From Brevinematales bacterium (GTDB lineage Bacteria > Spirochaetota > Brevinematia > DTOW01): a stretch of 64,000 nt of DNA. The translations under genes and the position numbers were made by a program. The stretch's first letter is position 1. Each line of letters starts with the position of its first letter. Location of the stretch: NCBI GenBank assembly GCA_026415355.1, contig JAOAHF010000001.1, positions 1 to 64,000 of the forward strand, written 5' to 3'. A model generated the notes under the pieces. That model searched no databases. It was not told where the DNA came from and saw only the letters and a list, made by a program, of their open reading frames with translations. Shown here piece by piece: positions 28,167 to 37,836 of the stretch.

Positions 28167-28718
28167 CTATTTCTTTATTTCAACCAAAAATCTGGTAGTA
28201 CAGAAATAGTTAGCACCTGCATGATGTATAAGTATGATATCTTTTTCTTCTAATAACCAATGATCTGAAAAGAGATCTTCTTCAACAATTGCTCTTCTTG
28301 CTTCACCCATTATCATAGCGTGTTTTTGCATAGGTACTATAGATTTGACTATAAATTCAACATTAGCTACACAATTGTCGAGTATAGGCACTTGAGTATA
28401 CTTGCCTTTTGAAAATGGGATATTAAACTCTTTGAATTTATCTCTATCTCTTCCTGATACAGATCCTACTTTTTTTACGATGTCGAGTATTTCTGCTGTT
28501 GGAGTATTGAGTGCAAACTCACCTGATTTATCTATTAGTTCGAAGGTAAAGGAAGATTTATCGAGAGATATCATCACTAGTGGTGGTTCTTTCTCTACAG
28601 GAGTTATCCAAGCAACAGTTGATACATTTTTTATACCTCCGTATCCTACGCTTACTAATTGTACATTTCCTAAGTTAAATATTCTGCTTGTTAGATCTAT
28701 AGGTAATTCTTTCTTCAT
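28167..28718 (-). CDS. Flavin reductase-like (flavoredoxin family) protein
   Basis: The 183-residue protein has the FMN-binding split-barrel pattern: VQLVSVGYGG, VSTVAWITPVEKEPPLVMISL (the phosphate-contacting block, about 33-52), SGEFALNTP, and KVGSVSGRDRDKF, which is characteristic of this family. Members reduce FMN or act as flavin-carrying electron proteins. It starts 13 bases after clpP ends on the same strand and abuts the RecQ-like gene tail to tail. The physiological partner is not known. Confidence 0.85.
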   Translation of the reverse strand: MKKELPIDLTSRIFNLGNVQLVSVGYGGIKNVSTVAWITPVEKEPPLVMISLDKSSFTFELIDKSGEFALNTPTAEILDIVKKVGSVSGRDRDKFKEFNIPFSKGKYTQVPILDNCVANVEFIVKSIVPMQKHAMIMGEARRAIVEEDLFSDHWLLEEKDIILIHHAGANYFCTTRFLVEIKK

Positions 28719-28731
28719 ACATTTCTCCTAA

Positions 28732-29343
28732 TTATGTTCTTTTTGTTAGTATTTCATCAATTATTCCATATTCTCTTGCTTCTTCGGGAGACATATAGAA
28801 GTCTCTGTCAGTATCTTTTTTGACTCTTTCGATTGGTTGTCCTGTATGTTTGGCTAGTATTTGGTTTAATAAGTCCCTCATTCTCAAGATTTCTTTAGCT
28901 TGAATTTCAATATCTGTTGCTTGTCCTTGAGCTCCTCCTAGTGGCTGATGTATCATAATTCTTGAGTGTGGTAGAGCAAATCTTTTTCCTTTTGTTCCTG
29001 CAGAAAGTAATACTGCTGCCATGGATGCTGCTTGTCCTACACATATTGTAACTATGTCAGGTTTTATATATTGCATTGTATCGTATATGGCAAGTCCAGC
29101 TGTTACAAGTCCTCCGGGGCTGTTTATATAGAAATGTATGTCCTTGTCTGGATCTTCAGCTTCCAAAAAAAGAAGCTCTGCTACTATTATATTAGCTACA
29201 TCTTCAGTTATCTCTGAACCCAGAATTATTATTCTGTCTTTTAGTAGCCTTGAATATAAATCATATGCTCTTTCACCTTTACCTGTGTTTTCAATAACCA
29301 TGGGTATAAGATAAGATTTTTCTCTTATTGTGTTTCTCATCAA
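28732..29343 (-). CDS. clpP: ATP-dependent Clp protease proteolytic subunit
   Basis: The 203-residue serine peptidase forms the 14-mer chamber that works with ClpX or ClpA. The catalytic triad is Ser107 (GQAASMAA), His132 (IMIHQPLGG) and Asp181 (DTDRDFYMS). The N-terminal propeptide is short, as usual. A promoter lies at 29366-29394 and AGGAA precedes the ATG. clpX is not next to it, unlike in many bacteria. Co-transcribed with the flavin reductase-like gene. Confidence 0.97.
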   Translation of the reverse strand: MMRNTIREKSYLIPMVIENTGKGERAYDLYSRLLKDRIIILGSEITEDVANIIVAELLFLEAEDPDKDIHFYINSPGGLVTAGLAIYDTMQYIKPDIVTICVGQAASMAAVLLSAGTKGKRFALPHSRIMIHQPLGGAQGQATDIEIQAKEILRMRDLLNQILAKHTGQPIERVKKDTDRDFYMSPEEAREYGIIDEILTKRT

Positions 29344-29365
29344 TTCCTCCCCAATTCAGAATAAA

Positions 29366-29394
29366 AATATATAATAAATATCTATGTATTTCAA
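29366..29394 (-). promoter_or_regulatory. Promoter for clpP
   Basis: On the minus strand TTGAAA (29394-29389), a 17-base spacer and TATATT (29371-29366), about 23 bases before the ATG. Confidence 0.55.
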
Positions 29395-29514
29395 GTTAAT
29401 TTCCCTAGAAATGATTTCTTATGTTTGTGTTAGGTTTCTGATTGAAAATTAGATCAATTTAGTGTTGTTTTAGTTAGAAATCTTCGATTTTGTATATTAA
29501 TAATTACTACAACT

Positions 29515-30414
29515 ATGTTGGACCTTTTGATATCTCAGTTTTTTAACGGTGTAACACTTGGGGGTATATATGCTCTTATAGCGTTAGGTTATACAATGGT
29601 TTATGGAATTTTGTTTATGATAAATTTTGCTCACAGTGAAATTTTTATGTTAGGTGCGTATGTATCTCTTGGAGTTTTTATACTATTGTCTTCTCTTACT
29701 GCTGTGTTTGGAGTTGTGCTACCTTTAGCCGTTGTAGTTGCAGCGATTCTTGTTGGGGTAGTTGGGGTGGTTATAGAACTAGTTGCTTACAGACCTTTAA
29801 GGAATTCGCCTAGGCTTACACCACTTATAAGCGCTATTAGTGTTTCTATCATACTACAGAATATCGTTTTCATATTTGTGAGTAGTTATGCAATACCATA
29901 TAGCCAAATTGCTGATCTGTTTCCAAAGGGTAGTTTACTTGGTTTTGAATACAAAGGCCTTATAATTACTGGTATAACTTTAATTTTAATGTTAGTTTTA
30001 GCACTCTTCTTATCTAGAAGTAAGTTTGGCATAGCTATAAGGGCAACATCTCAAGATAGAAATACTGCTAGTTTAATGGGTATAAATGTGAATGTTGTTA
30101 TATCTCTTGTTTTCTTTATTGGTGCTTTTTTAGGAGCCGTAGGGGGATTCTTCTACGGAAGCTATTACTCAATGATAAGGTATGATATGGGTTTTATACC
30201 TGGTGTTAAGGCTTTTACTGCCGCAGTTGTTGGTGGAATAGGTAGTATTCCAGGAGCAGTTGTCGGGGGATTTTTGATAGGTATATTTGAAGTTTTTGCT
30301 GAAAGCTATATATCTTCGGCGTACAAAGATGTTATTGTTTATTCGATTCTTATTATTACTCTTCTAATCAAACCAGAGGGACTTTTAGGTGAAAAGCATG
30401 TTGATAAAATTTGA
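29515..30414 (+). CDS. livH: Branched-chain amino acid ABC transporter permease LivH
   Basis: The 299-residue membrane protein of the LivH class opens GVTLGGIYALIALGYTMVYGI then MINFAHSEIFMLGAYV, followed by the conserved ELVAYRPLRNSPRLTPLISAISVS and a late GGIGSIPGAVVGGFLIG turn with the coupling motif for the ATPase. About eight helices. The partner genes livM, livG, livF and the binding protein gene are absent from the window, so the transporter must be completed elsewhere. It is the first gene of a livH, GT26-like, mtnA unit. No good Shine-Dalgarno before the ATG. Confidence 0.93.
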   Translation: MLDLLISQFFNGVTLGGIYALIALGYTMVYGILFMINFAHSEIFMLGAYVSLGVFILLSSLTAVFGVVLPLAVVVAAILVGVVGVVIELVAYRPLRNSPRLTPLISAISVSIILQNIVFIFVSSYAIPYSQIADLFPKGSLLGFEYKGLIITGITLILMLVLALFLSRSKFGIAIRATSQDRNTASLMGINVNVVISLVFFIGAFLGAVGGFFYGSYYSMIRYDMGFIPGVKAFTAAVVGGIGSIPGAVVGGFLIGIFEVFAESYISSAYKDVIVYSILIITLLIKPEGLLGEKHVDKI

Positions 30415-30423
30415 GAGGTTGTT

Positions 30424-31140
30424 ATGAGAAGTAATGCTTGGCTAAGGAATGTCAGTTTTTTAACAGAAGAAGAAATATCAGAGATGGTATTTAGGAAGCT
30501 CCTGGATAAAAAGAATTTTACTCTACTGTTGCTTGATACAAATTTGTTGTACAGTTTTATTTTTGATAACGATTTTAATAAGTCTTTGCCTGAGAATACT
30601 ATAATAGTTCCTTCGACAAAGTTTTCAAAGTTTATTGTTTCAAGATTGTTAAATTCAAAGCCTACTGCTATTATCAGGGAGCCGTCTACTGTGTTTAAGT
30701 TGATAAGGAGTATATCAGATTACCACTACAGAATATTGATAATAGAAAGAAATGAGAAAATTGTATTAAAGTTCAAGAAAAATATTAAGTCTTCTTTAAG
30801 AGATTCTAGTCTTAACATAATAGGTATATATAATATATTCGGCTATAAAAATAGGAGCGAAAAAATGGAAACTATGAGAAAAATATTACCTGATTTAACA
30901 ATAGTAGGTACTAGCATTGTTAAGTTTGTAAAGTTTTTGAAGAAAGATAGTGATACTTATGGTGATAAAAAACTTTTAAAAGAATCTTCAATCATATTTT
31001 CAAGTAGAGGCGTTAAAGGAATAGCAGGGGTTGGAGGAATTTTACAGGTTTTGGTTGATTTGAGAAATTTTTTGAAGTCAATTCCTATTTTTTTGTGGCT
31101 TTTGAAAGAAGAAATTGCCAGATTATTAAGAGGTTTGTAA
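30424..31140 (+). CDS. Divergent WecG/TagA-type (GT26-like) protein, unknown function
   Basis: The 238-residue soluble protein has a core (about 95-170) reading HYRILIIERNEKIVLKFKKN, LNIIGIYNIFGY, KILPDLTIVGTSIVKFVKFL. The order resembles WecG/TagA/CpsF glycosyltransferases (strand with glycine-rich turn, IVG-x-x-x-G-Y-F, PD-x-x-x-VG-x-x-x-P-x-QE). The key PKQE motif and the DG-x-G start motif are not recognisable. It ends with an amphipathic helix and a short hydrophobic stretch (IPIFLWLL) like the membrane-edge tail of that family. It lies nine bases behind livH and one base before mtnA. Treat the family link as tentative and activity as doubtful. Confidence 0.5.
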   Translation: MRSNAWLRNVSFLTEEEISEMVFRKLLDKKNFTLLLLDTNLLYSFIFDNDFNKSLPENTIIVPSTKFSKFIVSRLLNSKPTAIIREPSTVFKLIRSISDYHYRILIIERNEKIVLKFKKNIKSSLRDSSLNIIGIYNIFGYKNRSEKMETMRKILPDLTIVGTSIVKFVKFLKKDSDTYGDKKLLKESSIIFSSRGVKGIAGVGGILQVLVDLRNFLKSIPIFLWLLKEEIARLLRGL

Positions 31141-31141
31141 G

Positions 31142-32152
31142 ATGGAAGTCATTAGGTACCATGATGGAGTTTTAACGCTACTTGATCAGAGGTATTTGCC
31201 TGAAGAAGAAAAGTACTTTGAATGTAGGACTGTTGAAGATGTGGTGTATGCTATAAAAGAGATGGTTGTTAGAGGTGCACCACTCATTGCTATTGCTGCG
31301 GGATATGGGGTTTGTGTGGGACTAAAACAATATAAGACGTTGAGTAAACTTGATTATATCTTGGGCTCTTTGAGACAAGCAAGACCAACAGCATATAATA
31401 TATTTAACATACTGGATAGACTTGAAAAAAAGTTAGAGTTATTACGCTCAAAAGATTTTGATACCGCTTTTAAACTTTTGGAAAAAGAAGCTAAAGGTAT
31501 TCACGAAGAAGATAAAAAGCTTTGTTTGAGAATAGCTGAAAATGGGCAAAATGTATTACCAATTAATGCAAATGTGATAACAATATGTAATACTGGTATG
31601 CTTGCTACAGGTGGTATTGGTACTGCTCTTGGAGTTATATATAAAGGCTTTTGGAGTGGTAAAGTAAGGCATGTTTATGCCCTTGAAACAAGGCCCTTAT
31701 TACAAGGAGCAAGACTTACTATGTATGAGCTTATGAAAAATAATGTACCTTCTACCTTAATTACGGATAGTATGATATCATTTCTATTTGCTAGTGAGAA
31801 AATAGATATAGCACTCGTAGGTGCTGATAGGATTGTAAAAAATGGTGATACAGCGAATAAGATAGGCACATTCAACTTGGCTGTAATTTGTAAACACTTT
31901 GGGATACCATTCTATGTTGTTGCTCCATATACTACTATTGATTTTAATCTGGAACGCGGAGATCAAATACCAATAGAGGAAAGAAGACCTGATGAAGTTA
32001 AGTACTTTAGACAGCAACTAATAGCTCCAGTAGATTCAAGAGTTTGGAATCCTTCATTTGATGTAACTCCATCTGATCTTATAACCGGTATAATAACAGA
32101 TAAGGGTATTTTCAATCCAAACGAAATATCAAAAATAGGTTCTCTCATATAA
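31142..32152 (+). CDS. mtnA: Methylthioribose-1-phosphate isomerase
   Basis: The 336-residue cytoplasmic enzyme of methionine salvage converts methylthioribose-1-phosphate to methylthioribulose-1-phosphate. It has VVRGAPLIAIAAGYG, catalytic Cys149 in TICNTGMLATGG, ETRPLLQGARLT, catalytic Asp229 in VGADRIVKNGDTANKIGT and the terminal PIEERRPDEV. This is the eIF2B-alpha-related fold of MtnA and not a true initiation factor. ATG lies one base after the previous gene. The 3' end overlaps the maf gene by 24 bases tail to tail. Other salvage genes are not nearby. Confidence 0.96.
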   Translation: MEVIRYHDGVLTLLDQRYLPEEEKYFECRTVEDVVYAIKEMVVRGAPLIAIAAGYGVCVGLKQYKTLSKLDYILGSLRQARPTAYNIFNILDRLEKKLELLRSKDFDTAFKLLEKEAKGIHEEDKKLCLRIAENGQNVLPINANVITICNTGMLATGGIGTALGVIYKGFWSGKVRHVYALETRPLLQGARLTMYELMKNNVPSTLITDSMISFLFASEKIDIALVGADRIVKNGDTANKIGTFNLAVICKHFGIPFYVVAPYTTIDFNLERGDQIPIEERRPDEVKYFRQQLIAPVDSRVWNPSFDVTPSDLITGIITDKGIFNPNEISKIGSLI

Positions 32153-33784
32153 ATTCTTTACATATAAAATATCTTCATTGAGTTTAGCGAGAAATTCTTT
32201 TTCGGTGTATTCCCTTAATAAAATGTTTTGTAATCCGATCTCAAACAGATATTTCAAAAATTCATTTTTTGTGAGAGTGTCAACTACACCATAAATGCCA
32301 TTTCCCTCGTATTTGTTAAATACTTCTTTGATTGATCTGTGTATGAATCTTATCACATTTTCATAACCTTGAATTATATCTATTGATATTAGATTTCTCT
32401 TTATGTTTTCTATTCTTTCCCTTCTAGAAGAGAAATATGATTGTTTGTTTATTTCCGAGTTGATGTTATTGTTATCTATTAAGTTACTAATTTCTGTGCT
32501 TGTATTTATGTTGCTAGATGTTTCGGATTGTATTTTAAGTCCATTACTTGATGTATTGATTAGTTTGATATTATTTGTAGTAACGTATTTTTCGATCCAT
32601 TCTTTGAAAGTTAACATTCTGGGATCTGTGAATACAGGAGTATTAGTTTTTGACAGTCTTAATATTAGTGGATATTTTGAGAGTATGTACCAGGGATCGT
32701 AAGTATTGAAGATGTTTGATGTTATAAACTTGCTGAGTTCGTAATAATTTCCTTTAGAGTATATTCTTAAGTTTGGGAAACAGAAGTCCCCCCCTATGAG
32801 TATTATATTTTTTGCACCTAGCTTGTTAGCAAGGTCGATTGAACTACATATTACAGATCCGCCAACTAGAATATCTCCTTTATCTAGATTAAAGTTATCT
32901 TTGAGTAATGTCCACACTTTCAAGGGTGAGTTAAACATGAATATGTTATTATAGGGAATAAATTTGTATATTATTGGAGGATAGAGAGTGTCTACAACAA
33001 ATAAAGTATTGGTATAATTTTTCTTGATTAAGTTGTATATTACATTTCTCATTTGAGGATCTACTGATACTACTATATCTGGTATTATACCCATCGAAAT
33101 AAGGTAACTAAAAGAGGTGTCAACCGATATAATTATTGAGTTTCTATACAAGTTTTTTAAGATATCTTTATTTTCATCGAGTGAAGGTCCTGCTCCTACA
33201 ACTACTACATCAAACTCATTAAAAGTTCCAAAAAGTAATTTAACAGGTTTGGCTTTTACAGAATTCTCAAAAGAAAGTATAAAATTCTTAAGCCATAGTC
33301 TCCCAAAGCGTATTAGTGTATTCCTGTTTATCTCTAGATTATGTATCGTTTCATTGATAATCTTTTCAAACATGTGTATTTCAAATAGGGATTTGTATTG
33401 AGGATTTATATAATAGTCAAAGTATCTTATATCGGAGAGTAATGATTTTAGTTTTTCAGTGGTTTCTACCAATTCTATTTTTATATTACTGTTACTCAAT
33501 AATCTTTTGAAATAAGGGTTTGATAAAACAGTTTCGTATATTTCTCTAAGTGGTTCTATAACTATTACAGTTTTGTCTGGGTTGTTTTTGGATATTTCAT
33601 AAGCTAGGTATGGATTACCGATTCCTGTGAGTAAAATTAGGTCATTTTTTATGTTTATCGATTTTGATACTTTTTCGGCTTCACCTAGGGGTGAATACCT
33701 TGATGATAGATATATCTCTCTTCTATCAAGTTTTACCTTTATTATAGGGTTGCCGTCTCTTGAGTTTTCTACTTTAACTTCCAT
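32129..33784 (-). CDS. Motility-associated factor glycosyltransferase (DUF115/Maf)
   Basis: The 551-residue protein has the DUF115 core: VVVVGAGPSLDENKDILKNL (about 195-214), SIIISVDTSFSYLI, GIIPDIVVSVDPQ and VGGSVICSSIDLANKLGAKNIILIGGDFCF. The N-terminal 190 residues hold a Rossmann-like region (DLILLTGIGNPYLAYEI). Maf proteins transfer nonulosonic acids or related sugars to flagellins and are common in spirochaetes and Campylobacter relatives. The C-terminal 150 residues are helical and variable. It is a single minus-strand gene. The substrate cannot be told from sequence. Confidence 0.85.
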   Translation of the reverse strand: MEVKVENSRDGNPIIKVKLDRREIYLSSRYSPLGEAEKVSKSINIKNDLILLTGIGNPYLAYEISKNNPDKTVIVIEPLREIYETVLSNPYFKRLLSNSNIKIELVETTEKLKSLLSDIRYFDYYINPQYKSLFEIHMFEKIINETIHNLEINRNTLIRFGRLWLKNFILSFENSVKAKPVKLLFGTFNEFDVVVVGAGPSLDENKDILKNLYRNSIIISVDTSFSYLISMGIIPDIVVSVDPQMRNVIYNLIKKNYTNTLFVVDTLYPPIIYKFIPYNNIFMFNSPLKVWTLLKDNFNLDKGDILVGGSVICSSIDLANKLGAKNIILIGGDFCFPNLRIYSKGNYYELSKFITSNIFNTYDPWYILSKYPLILRLSKTNTPVFTDPRMLTFKEWIEKYVTTNNIKLINTSSNGLKIQSETSSNINTSTEISNLIDNNNINSEINKQSYFSSRRERIENIKRNLISIDIIQGYENVIRFIHRSIKEVFNKYEGNGIYGVVDTLTKNEFLKYLFEIGLQNILLREYTEKEFLAKLNEDILYVKNLYERTYF

Positions 33785-34325
33785 AGTAGTTATGATTTTA
33801 TCCTAATTTGATCTTTACTATCAAAAATATGGATTTAACCTATGGTATTTCTTACATTTGATTGTTTTAATTAGGGAAATATTAGGAGTTTTTGTTTGGG
33901 AATGCTATTTATCTTTAGTAGTATGGAATGAACTCAAAATTAATAATTTTTGTTTTAAACATAAAAAAGTTCCTTTCTGAATCATCTAAAGACAGATGTG
34001 AAAAGTATTTTGTTAGAAGTTACGTTTTATGTTTAGTTGGATACTTATGATGTTAGTTATTTTACTTGCTTTTCATAAGAAAAGTGATACTTAGTACTTA
34101 TGTAAGGAAAAATGTTGATGAAGTTAGCTGCTTTAATGTGCCTTGGGTTATGTATTTGAGGTGGTTTAGTGTGATGAAAGCTATGACTGATGAGTTTAAA
34201 TACTTTTAGTAGATGCAAAGGTAGGTAAGGAAGCTTATGGTTAGCGTGGTATTTTATTATAAATTATTGAAAAAACTTTGAAAATGTTTATAATATTCTA
34301 AAAATAAAAGATACTCGGAGGGTAT
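33785..34325. other. Intergenic region between maf and the PEGA protein gene
   Basis: This 541-base gap lies between divergent genes. The last 60 bases hold a promoter (34267-34294) for the downstream gene. A plus-strand stretch free of stops (34057-34209) has no start codon near its beginning and no recognised product. I see no RNA gene. Confidence 0.45.
34267..34294 (+). promoter_or_regulatory. Promoter for the PEGA/barrel protein gene
   Basis: TTGAAA (34267-34272), a 16-base spacer and a perfect TATAAT (34289-34294) lie ahead of CGGAGGG, which serves the ATG at 34326. Confidence 0.65.
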
Positions 34326-37300
34326 ATGAAGGATGTAAAAGCAGTTACAAATTTAATCTTTTTAGTAGCAATTTTGTTTGTTTTGGGATTAGGATATGTT
34401 TCATTTGCTAATGTATTGATTGTGAGTGAATCTCCTATTAAGGGCAAAGTTCCTTTATCAGCAGAAGATACCGACTTTGTTAATACTCTTACCACATATG
34501 CTCTTAATGATTTATCTGATGTTTTGCCTTTTTCTTATATTGATGTTAGGGCATCTCAAGATTGGTATAATTCTATAGTTGACTTGATAAACGCAACTAA
34601 TACGAATGTGGTGATGGTAAAAGGTAAACCAAGTGTACCAAAACCATTACCTAAAATAAATATAACTGCTCTCAATCCAACAACTATTTCAACTCTAACT
34701 CGTGCTATATCGGATATAAAGGGTGTTATAGTGTCTTCGTATAGTGTTTCAGGTAATGTTGTAAAAGTAGTTATTCAGTATCTTGATCAGACAGGTAAAG
34801 TTATTAACAGGAAGAATATTGATATACCTATATCAACACTTAGGGATAGAGATACTGTTTTACTACAAGTTAAAGAAAATATTGTTGATTTACTCAACGC
34901 TTGGAAGTTTTATTACTACGATCCTAAGAGGACGGCAACAGTTAATATCTCGGTAAAACCATCTCCCAAGGATTTAAATATAACAGTTAGACCTGATAAC
35001 ATCCAACTCAAACCTGGTAAAAATACGATAAGTGAAGGTGAATATACTCTTATATTGTCTGCTTCGGGTTTTCAAACTATTGTTACGAATGTAGTTGTAC
35101 CAGCTGGTGGTAATATCAACCTTAGTTTTAGCCTAGTGCCTTCCGTTAAGATCGATAGTCCTGTGCCATCTGGTGGTGTGTATATAGATGCTAATGTAAA
35201 GGGTGTAAGTTTGATAATAGCAGAAGGTAATGTTGTTGGTACTACTCCTTTGTATACAAACCTTACAGAAGGTATAAAGAATGTTATATTCCAGCAGTCT
35301 CCTACTACATTACTAAAAACAGTTCAAATAGAAGTAAAACCTAATCAGCTTAATTACTACTTTGTGAACCTTGAGAGAGTTGGAGCAGGTGTTAATATTA
35401 TAGCAGATAATGGTGCATTTGTTGTTATAAATAGAAGGCTTGAAGGTGTGATAACAACAGGTAGCTACTCAAGAAGTTTGGGCAAAGGTATTCATACGAT
35501 AACTGTATTTAAGAATGGTTTTGAAGCATTCAGAACTAATGTTAATATAACATCTGACGAAAAAGTTACGTTGAGAGTTTCTCTTACGCCAAAGAAAGTA
35601 CCAGTGTTTATAGTTACTCCTCAAAGTAGAGAAGTTGTAGTATCGTATCAAGGTAAGAATGTTGGAGTTGTTCCATATACATTGAGACTTGAGCAAGGTC
35701 GAGAATCAAGAGTTGATATACTAGCTCAAGAGTTTGGTTTTAACAATTCGAGTTTTTCAGTTTTACCTTCAATGACGAGAATAAATACTATAGTTCAGAA
35801 TTTGTCACCTCTTTATGGAGATTTGTTAATACTTACTGATCCCATAGATGCTGTAGTTAAGGTAGATGGTAGGGTTATGGGTAAGACTGGATTAGATGGA
35901 CTTTTGTTAAGGAGTATCTCTGCGAGAAGATCATTTATATTCATCCAGAAAGAAGGTTATAAAGCTATTAAGACCAACTTTTATATACTACCTAACATCC
36001 AAAACTCTTTGTCTTATAAACTGAAGGAGGCACCGATTAAGTTATTCATTAATACCCTTCCTGTTCAAAATGTAAGTATATATATGAATGATGAATATTA
36101 TGGTGAAAATGATGGGGTTGTGAATGTTGAATTGGGTAATTTTGTTATGAAACTTCTGAAGAGAGGTTATAAAACGATATATACTAATGTTTCTTTCCCA
36201 GATAAGATTGATACCGTAATACCCTTGACATTTCAAATGGTTACAGGGTTAAGTGAAACTGAGGTTTTGGAACAGGTAAACAGTAATATTTCTATTATTG
36301 ACAGTTTAATAGCCAATGATAATTACCTAGATGCGTATAATTTGATTAAGGTTGCAAAAGATCAAATAGTCCTGTCAGGGTATACTAATAATTCTCAAGA
36401 ATTGCTGAAACTATATAATTTCGTCCTATCGAAAGAGAGACAAGTTTTACCTAAAGTTGAGTTTATACTTCTTTCTAAAGAAGCTGACGAAACTATTTCG
36501 AAAGTAGATTCCTTCTCGAAAGTTGGTGTATTTGACGAGAGCATAAAGATTATAACTAATTTTCTCAAAAAAGTTGATGCTTCAACACTTTTGGATGATA
36601 GTAAGTCTCAGATAAGATCTAGAGTCAGAGATAAATATAGAGAGATAGCGCTAAATGTATTGTATTCTAAAGTTTCAAATGCCATAGCTCAAGCGAATAG
36701 GTTAGTTTTGAGGGGTGAAAAGTCTGCTGCGGTAGGAATCTATGATGATACTGTTAAATCAATAGATGAATTTAAAGTTGATTTCCAAGAGGTTGAAAGT
36801 GAAGCAAACTTCTTGAGGGATAGTATTTTGTCAAACTATATACCTTTAGGTATTGAAGTTTTTAGTAACAAAGTTGAAATAACAATTATAACGGTTAATG
36901 ACCTTGAAAATAAGAAAAACTATTCTAATGCTATTGATATATTGTCTTCTGCGATAAAGGATATAAAGTTATCAAGGTTGTATTACTTAGATGAAATGAA
37001 GAGATTTGAAGCTAAGCTTAATGAGAGGTTTGAGGAATTAATTGGGAAAATATTTGAAGAGGAATTTGATATAAAGTCAATGATAAGAGAAGCTATAAGG
37101 TTAGCAAATCTAAAGGAATATGATTTGGCAATCAGAAAGTACAAGGAGATAATAGACTTTATAGATAGATCAAGATTTAAAGATAATCCATACGTTATTA
37201 AACTAAAAGATCAGATTATAACTGATATAGTTACACTTGAGCAAGAGAAGGGACGAGAAGAGGAAGAGAAAGCTAAAAGGCTTAAATTACAAGAGGAAAT

Positions 37301-37808
37301 AGAAAAGAAAAAGAAGGAATTGCCTTGGTGGGTTAGGATGACGAGAGCTTGGACTGGTGTAGGGCTTGAATTTTTTGGTACTTTACTTATACCTAACGGT
37401 ATGGATTTTTATACAACAAACATGAATATACCAGTAGGGACAAAAATACATGTTTCTTTCTTGCCTATACTTGGTCTTTCATTTGGTGGATATTATAATG
37501 TTAACTCTGATCAGGTTTCGCTAAGATCTGCGTATTTAAGGTATTCTGGTTTTGGGCAAATGGTCTTGAGGATACCAATAGTTAAACAATTCTCGCTGTT
37601 TGGTGCTTTTGGAGTAGGTTTGGGGCAACTTGTGAATGAGCCTCTAAAGTTTAGATTAGGACGAGACTATATCATGAATGCGGGTGTTGATCTCAAGTTT
37701 AGTTGGTTTGGTATTAGATTGTCTTACGATATGGCTTTCTATGATGACTTCACGAGAAATCAACTAGGTGGTAGTTTTGGTATAATACTCTGGGCTACTG
37801 AAGATTAG
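34326..37808 (+). CDS. Large exported PEGA-repeat protein with C-terminal barrel-like domain
   Basis: The 1160-residue protein has a signal peptide (hydrophobic about 8-28, cleavage near SFA-NV). Residues 30-185 form an alpha/beta domain. About six PEGA-type repeats follow (190-640), each with a value-V-x-[VI]-[ND]-G or equivalent strand, a short turn, and KRGYKT / KNGFEAF / QKEGYKA ends. Residues 650-1000 are long charged helices, some TPR-like (LANLKEYDLAIRKYKEIIDF). The last 150 residues (from WWVRMTRAWTGVG) are Gly/aromatic beta-strands resembling an outer membrane barrel. It probably anchors in the outer membrane and binds surface or peptidoglycan partners. No specific function is known. 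Confidence 0.75.
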   Translation: MKDVKAVTNLIFLVAILFVLGLGYVSFANVLIVSESPIKGKVPLSAEDTDFVNTLTTYALNDLSDVLPFSYIDVRASQDWYNSIVDLINATNTNVVMVKGKPSVPKPLPKINITALNPTTISTLTRAISDIKGVIVSSYSVSGNVVKVVIQYLDQTGKVINRKNIDIPISTLRDRDTVLLQVKENIVDLLNAWKFYYYDPKRTATVNISVKPSPKDLNITVRPDNIQLKPGKNTISEGEYTLILSASGFQTIVTNVVVPAGGNINLSFSLVPSVKIDSPVPSGGVYIDANVKGVSLIIAEGNVVGTTPLYTNLTEGIKNVIFQQSPTTLLKTVQIEVKPNQLNYYFVNLERVGAGVNIIADNGAFVVINRRLEGVITTGSYSRSLGKGIHTITVFKNGFEAFRTNVNITSDEKVTLRVSLTPKKVPVFIVTPQSREVVVSYQGKNVGVVPYTLRLEQGRESRVDILAQEFGFNNSSFSVLPSMTRINTIVQNLSPLYGDLLILTDPIDAVVKVDGRVMGKTGLDGLLLRSISARRSFIFIQKEGYKAIKTNFYILPNIQNSLSYKLKEAPIKLFINTLPVQNVSIYMNDEYYGENDGVVNVELGNFVMKLLKRGYKTIYTNVSFPDKIDTVIPLTFQMVTGLSETEVLEQVNSNISIIDSLIANDNYLDAYNLIKVAKDQIVLSGYTNNSQELLKLYNFVLSKERQVLPKVEFILLSKEADETISKVDSFSKVGVFDESIKIITNFLKKVDASTLLDDSKSQIRSRVRDKYREIALNVLYSKVSNAIAQANRLVLRGEKSAAVGIYDDTVKSIDEFKVDFQEVESEANFLRDSILSNYIPLGIEVFSNKVEITIITVNDLENKKNYSNAIDILSSAIKDIKLSRLYYLDEMKRFEAKLNERFEELIGKIFEEEFDIKSMIREAIRLANLKEYDLAIRKYKEIIDFIDRSRFKDNPYVIKLKDQIITDIVTLEQEKGREEEEKAKRLKLQEEIEKKKKELPWWVRMTRAWTGVGLEFFGTLLIPNGMDFYTTNMNIPVGTKIHVSFLPILGLSFGGYYNVNSDQVSLRSAYLRYSGFGQMVLRIPIVKQFSLFGAFGVGLGQLVNEPLKFRLGRDYIMNAGVDLKFSWFGIRLSYDMAFYDDFTRNQLGGSFGIILWATED

Positions 37809-37819
37809 TTTCGCTTTGA

Positions 37820-37836
37820 GGGGGTTTTTAACTCCC
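37820..37836 (+). terminator. Rho-independent terminator of the PEGA protein gene
   Basis: GGGGGTT, loop TTT, AACTCCC (one G-T pair), then TTTTGTTTT, eleven bases after the stop codon. It overlaps the 3' end of dnaX on the other strand. Confidence 0.75.
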
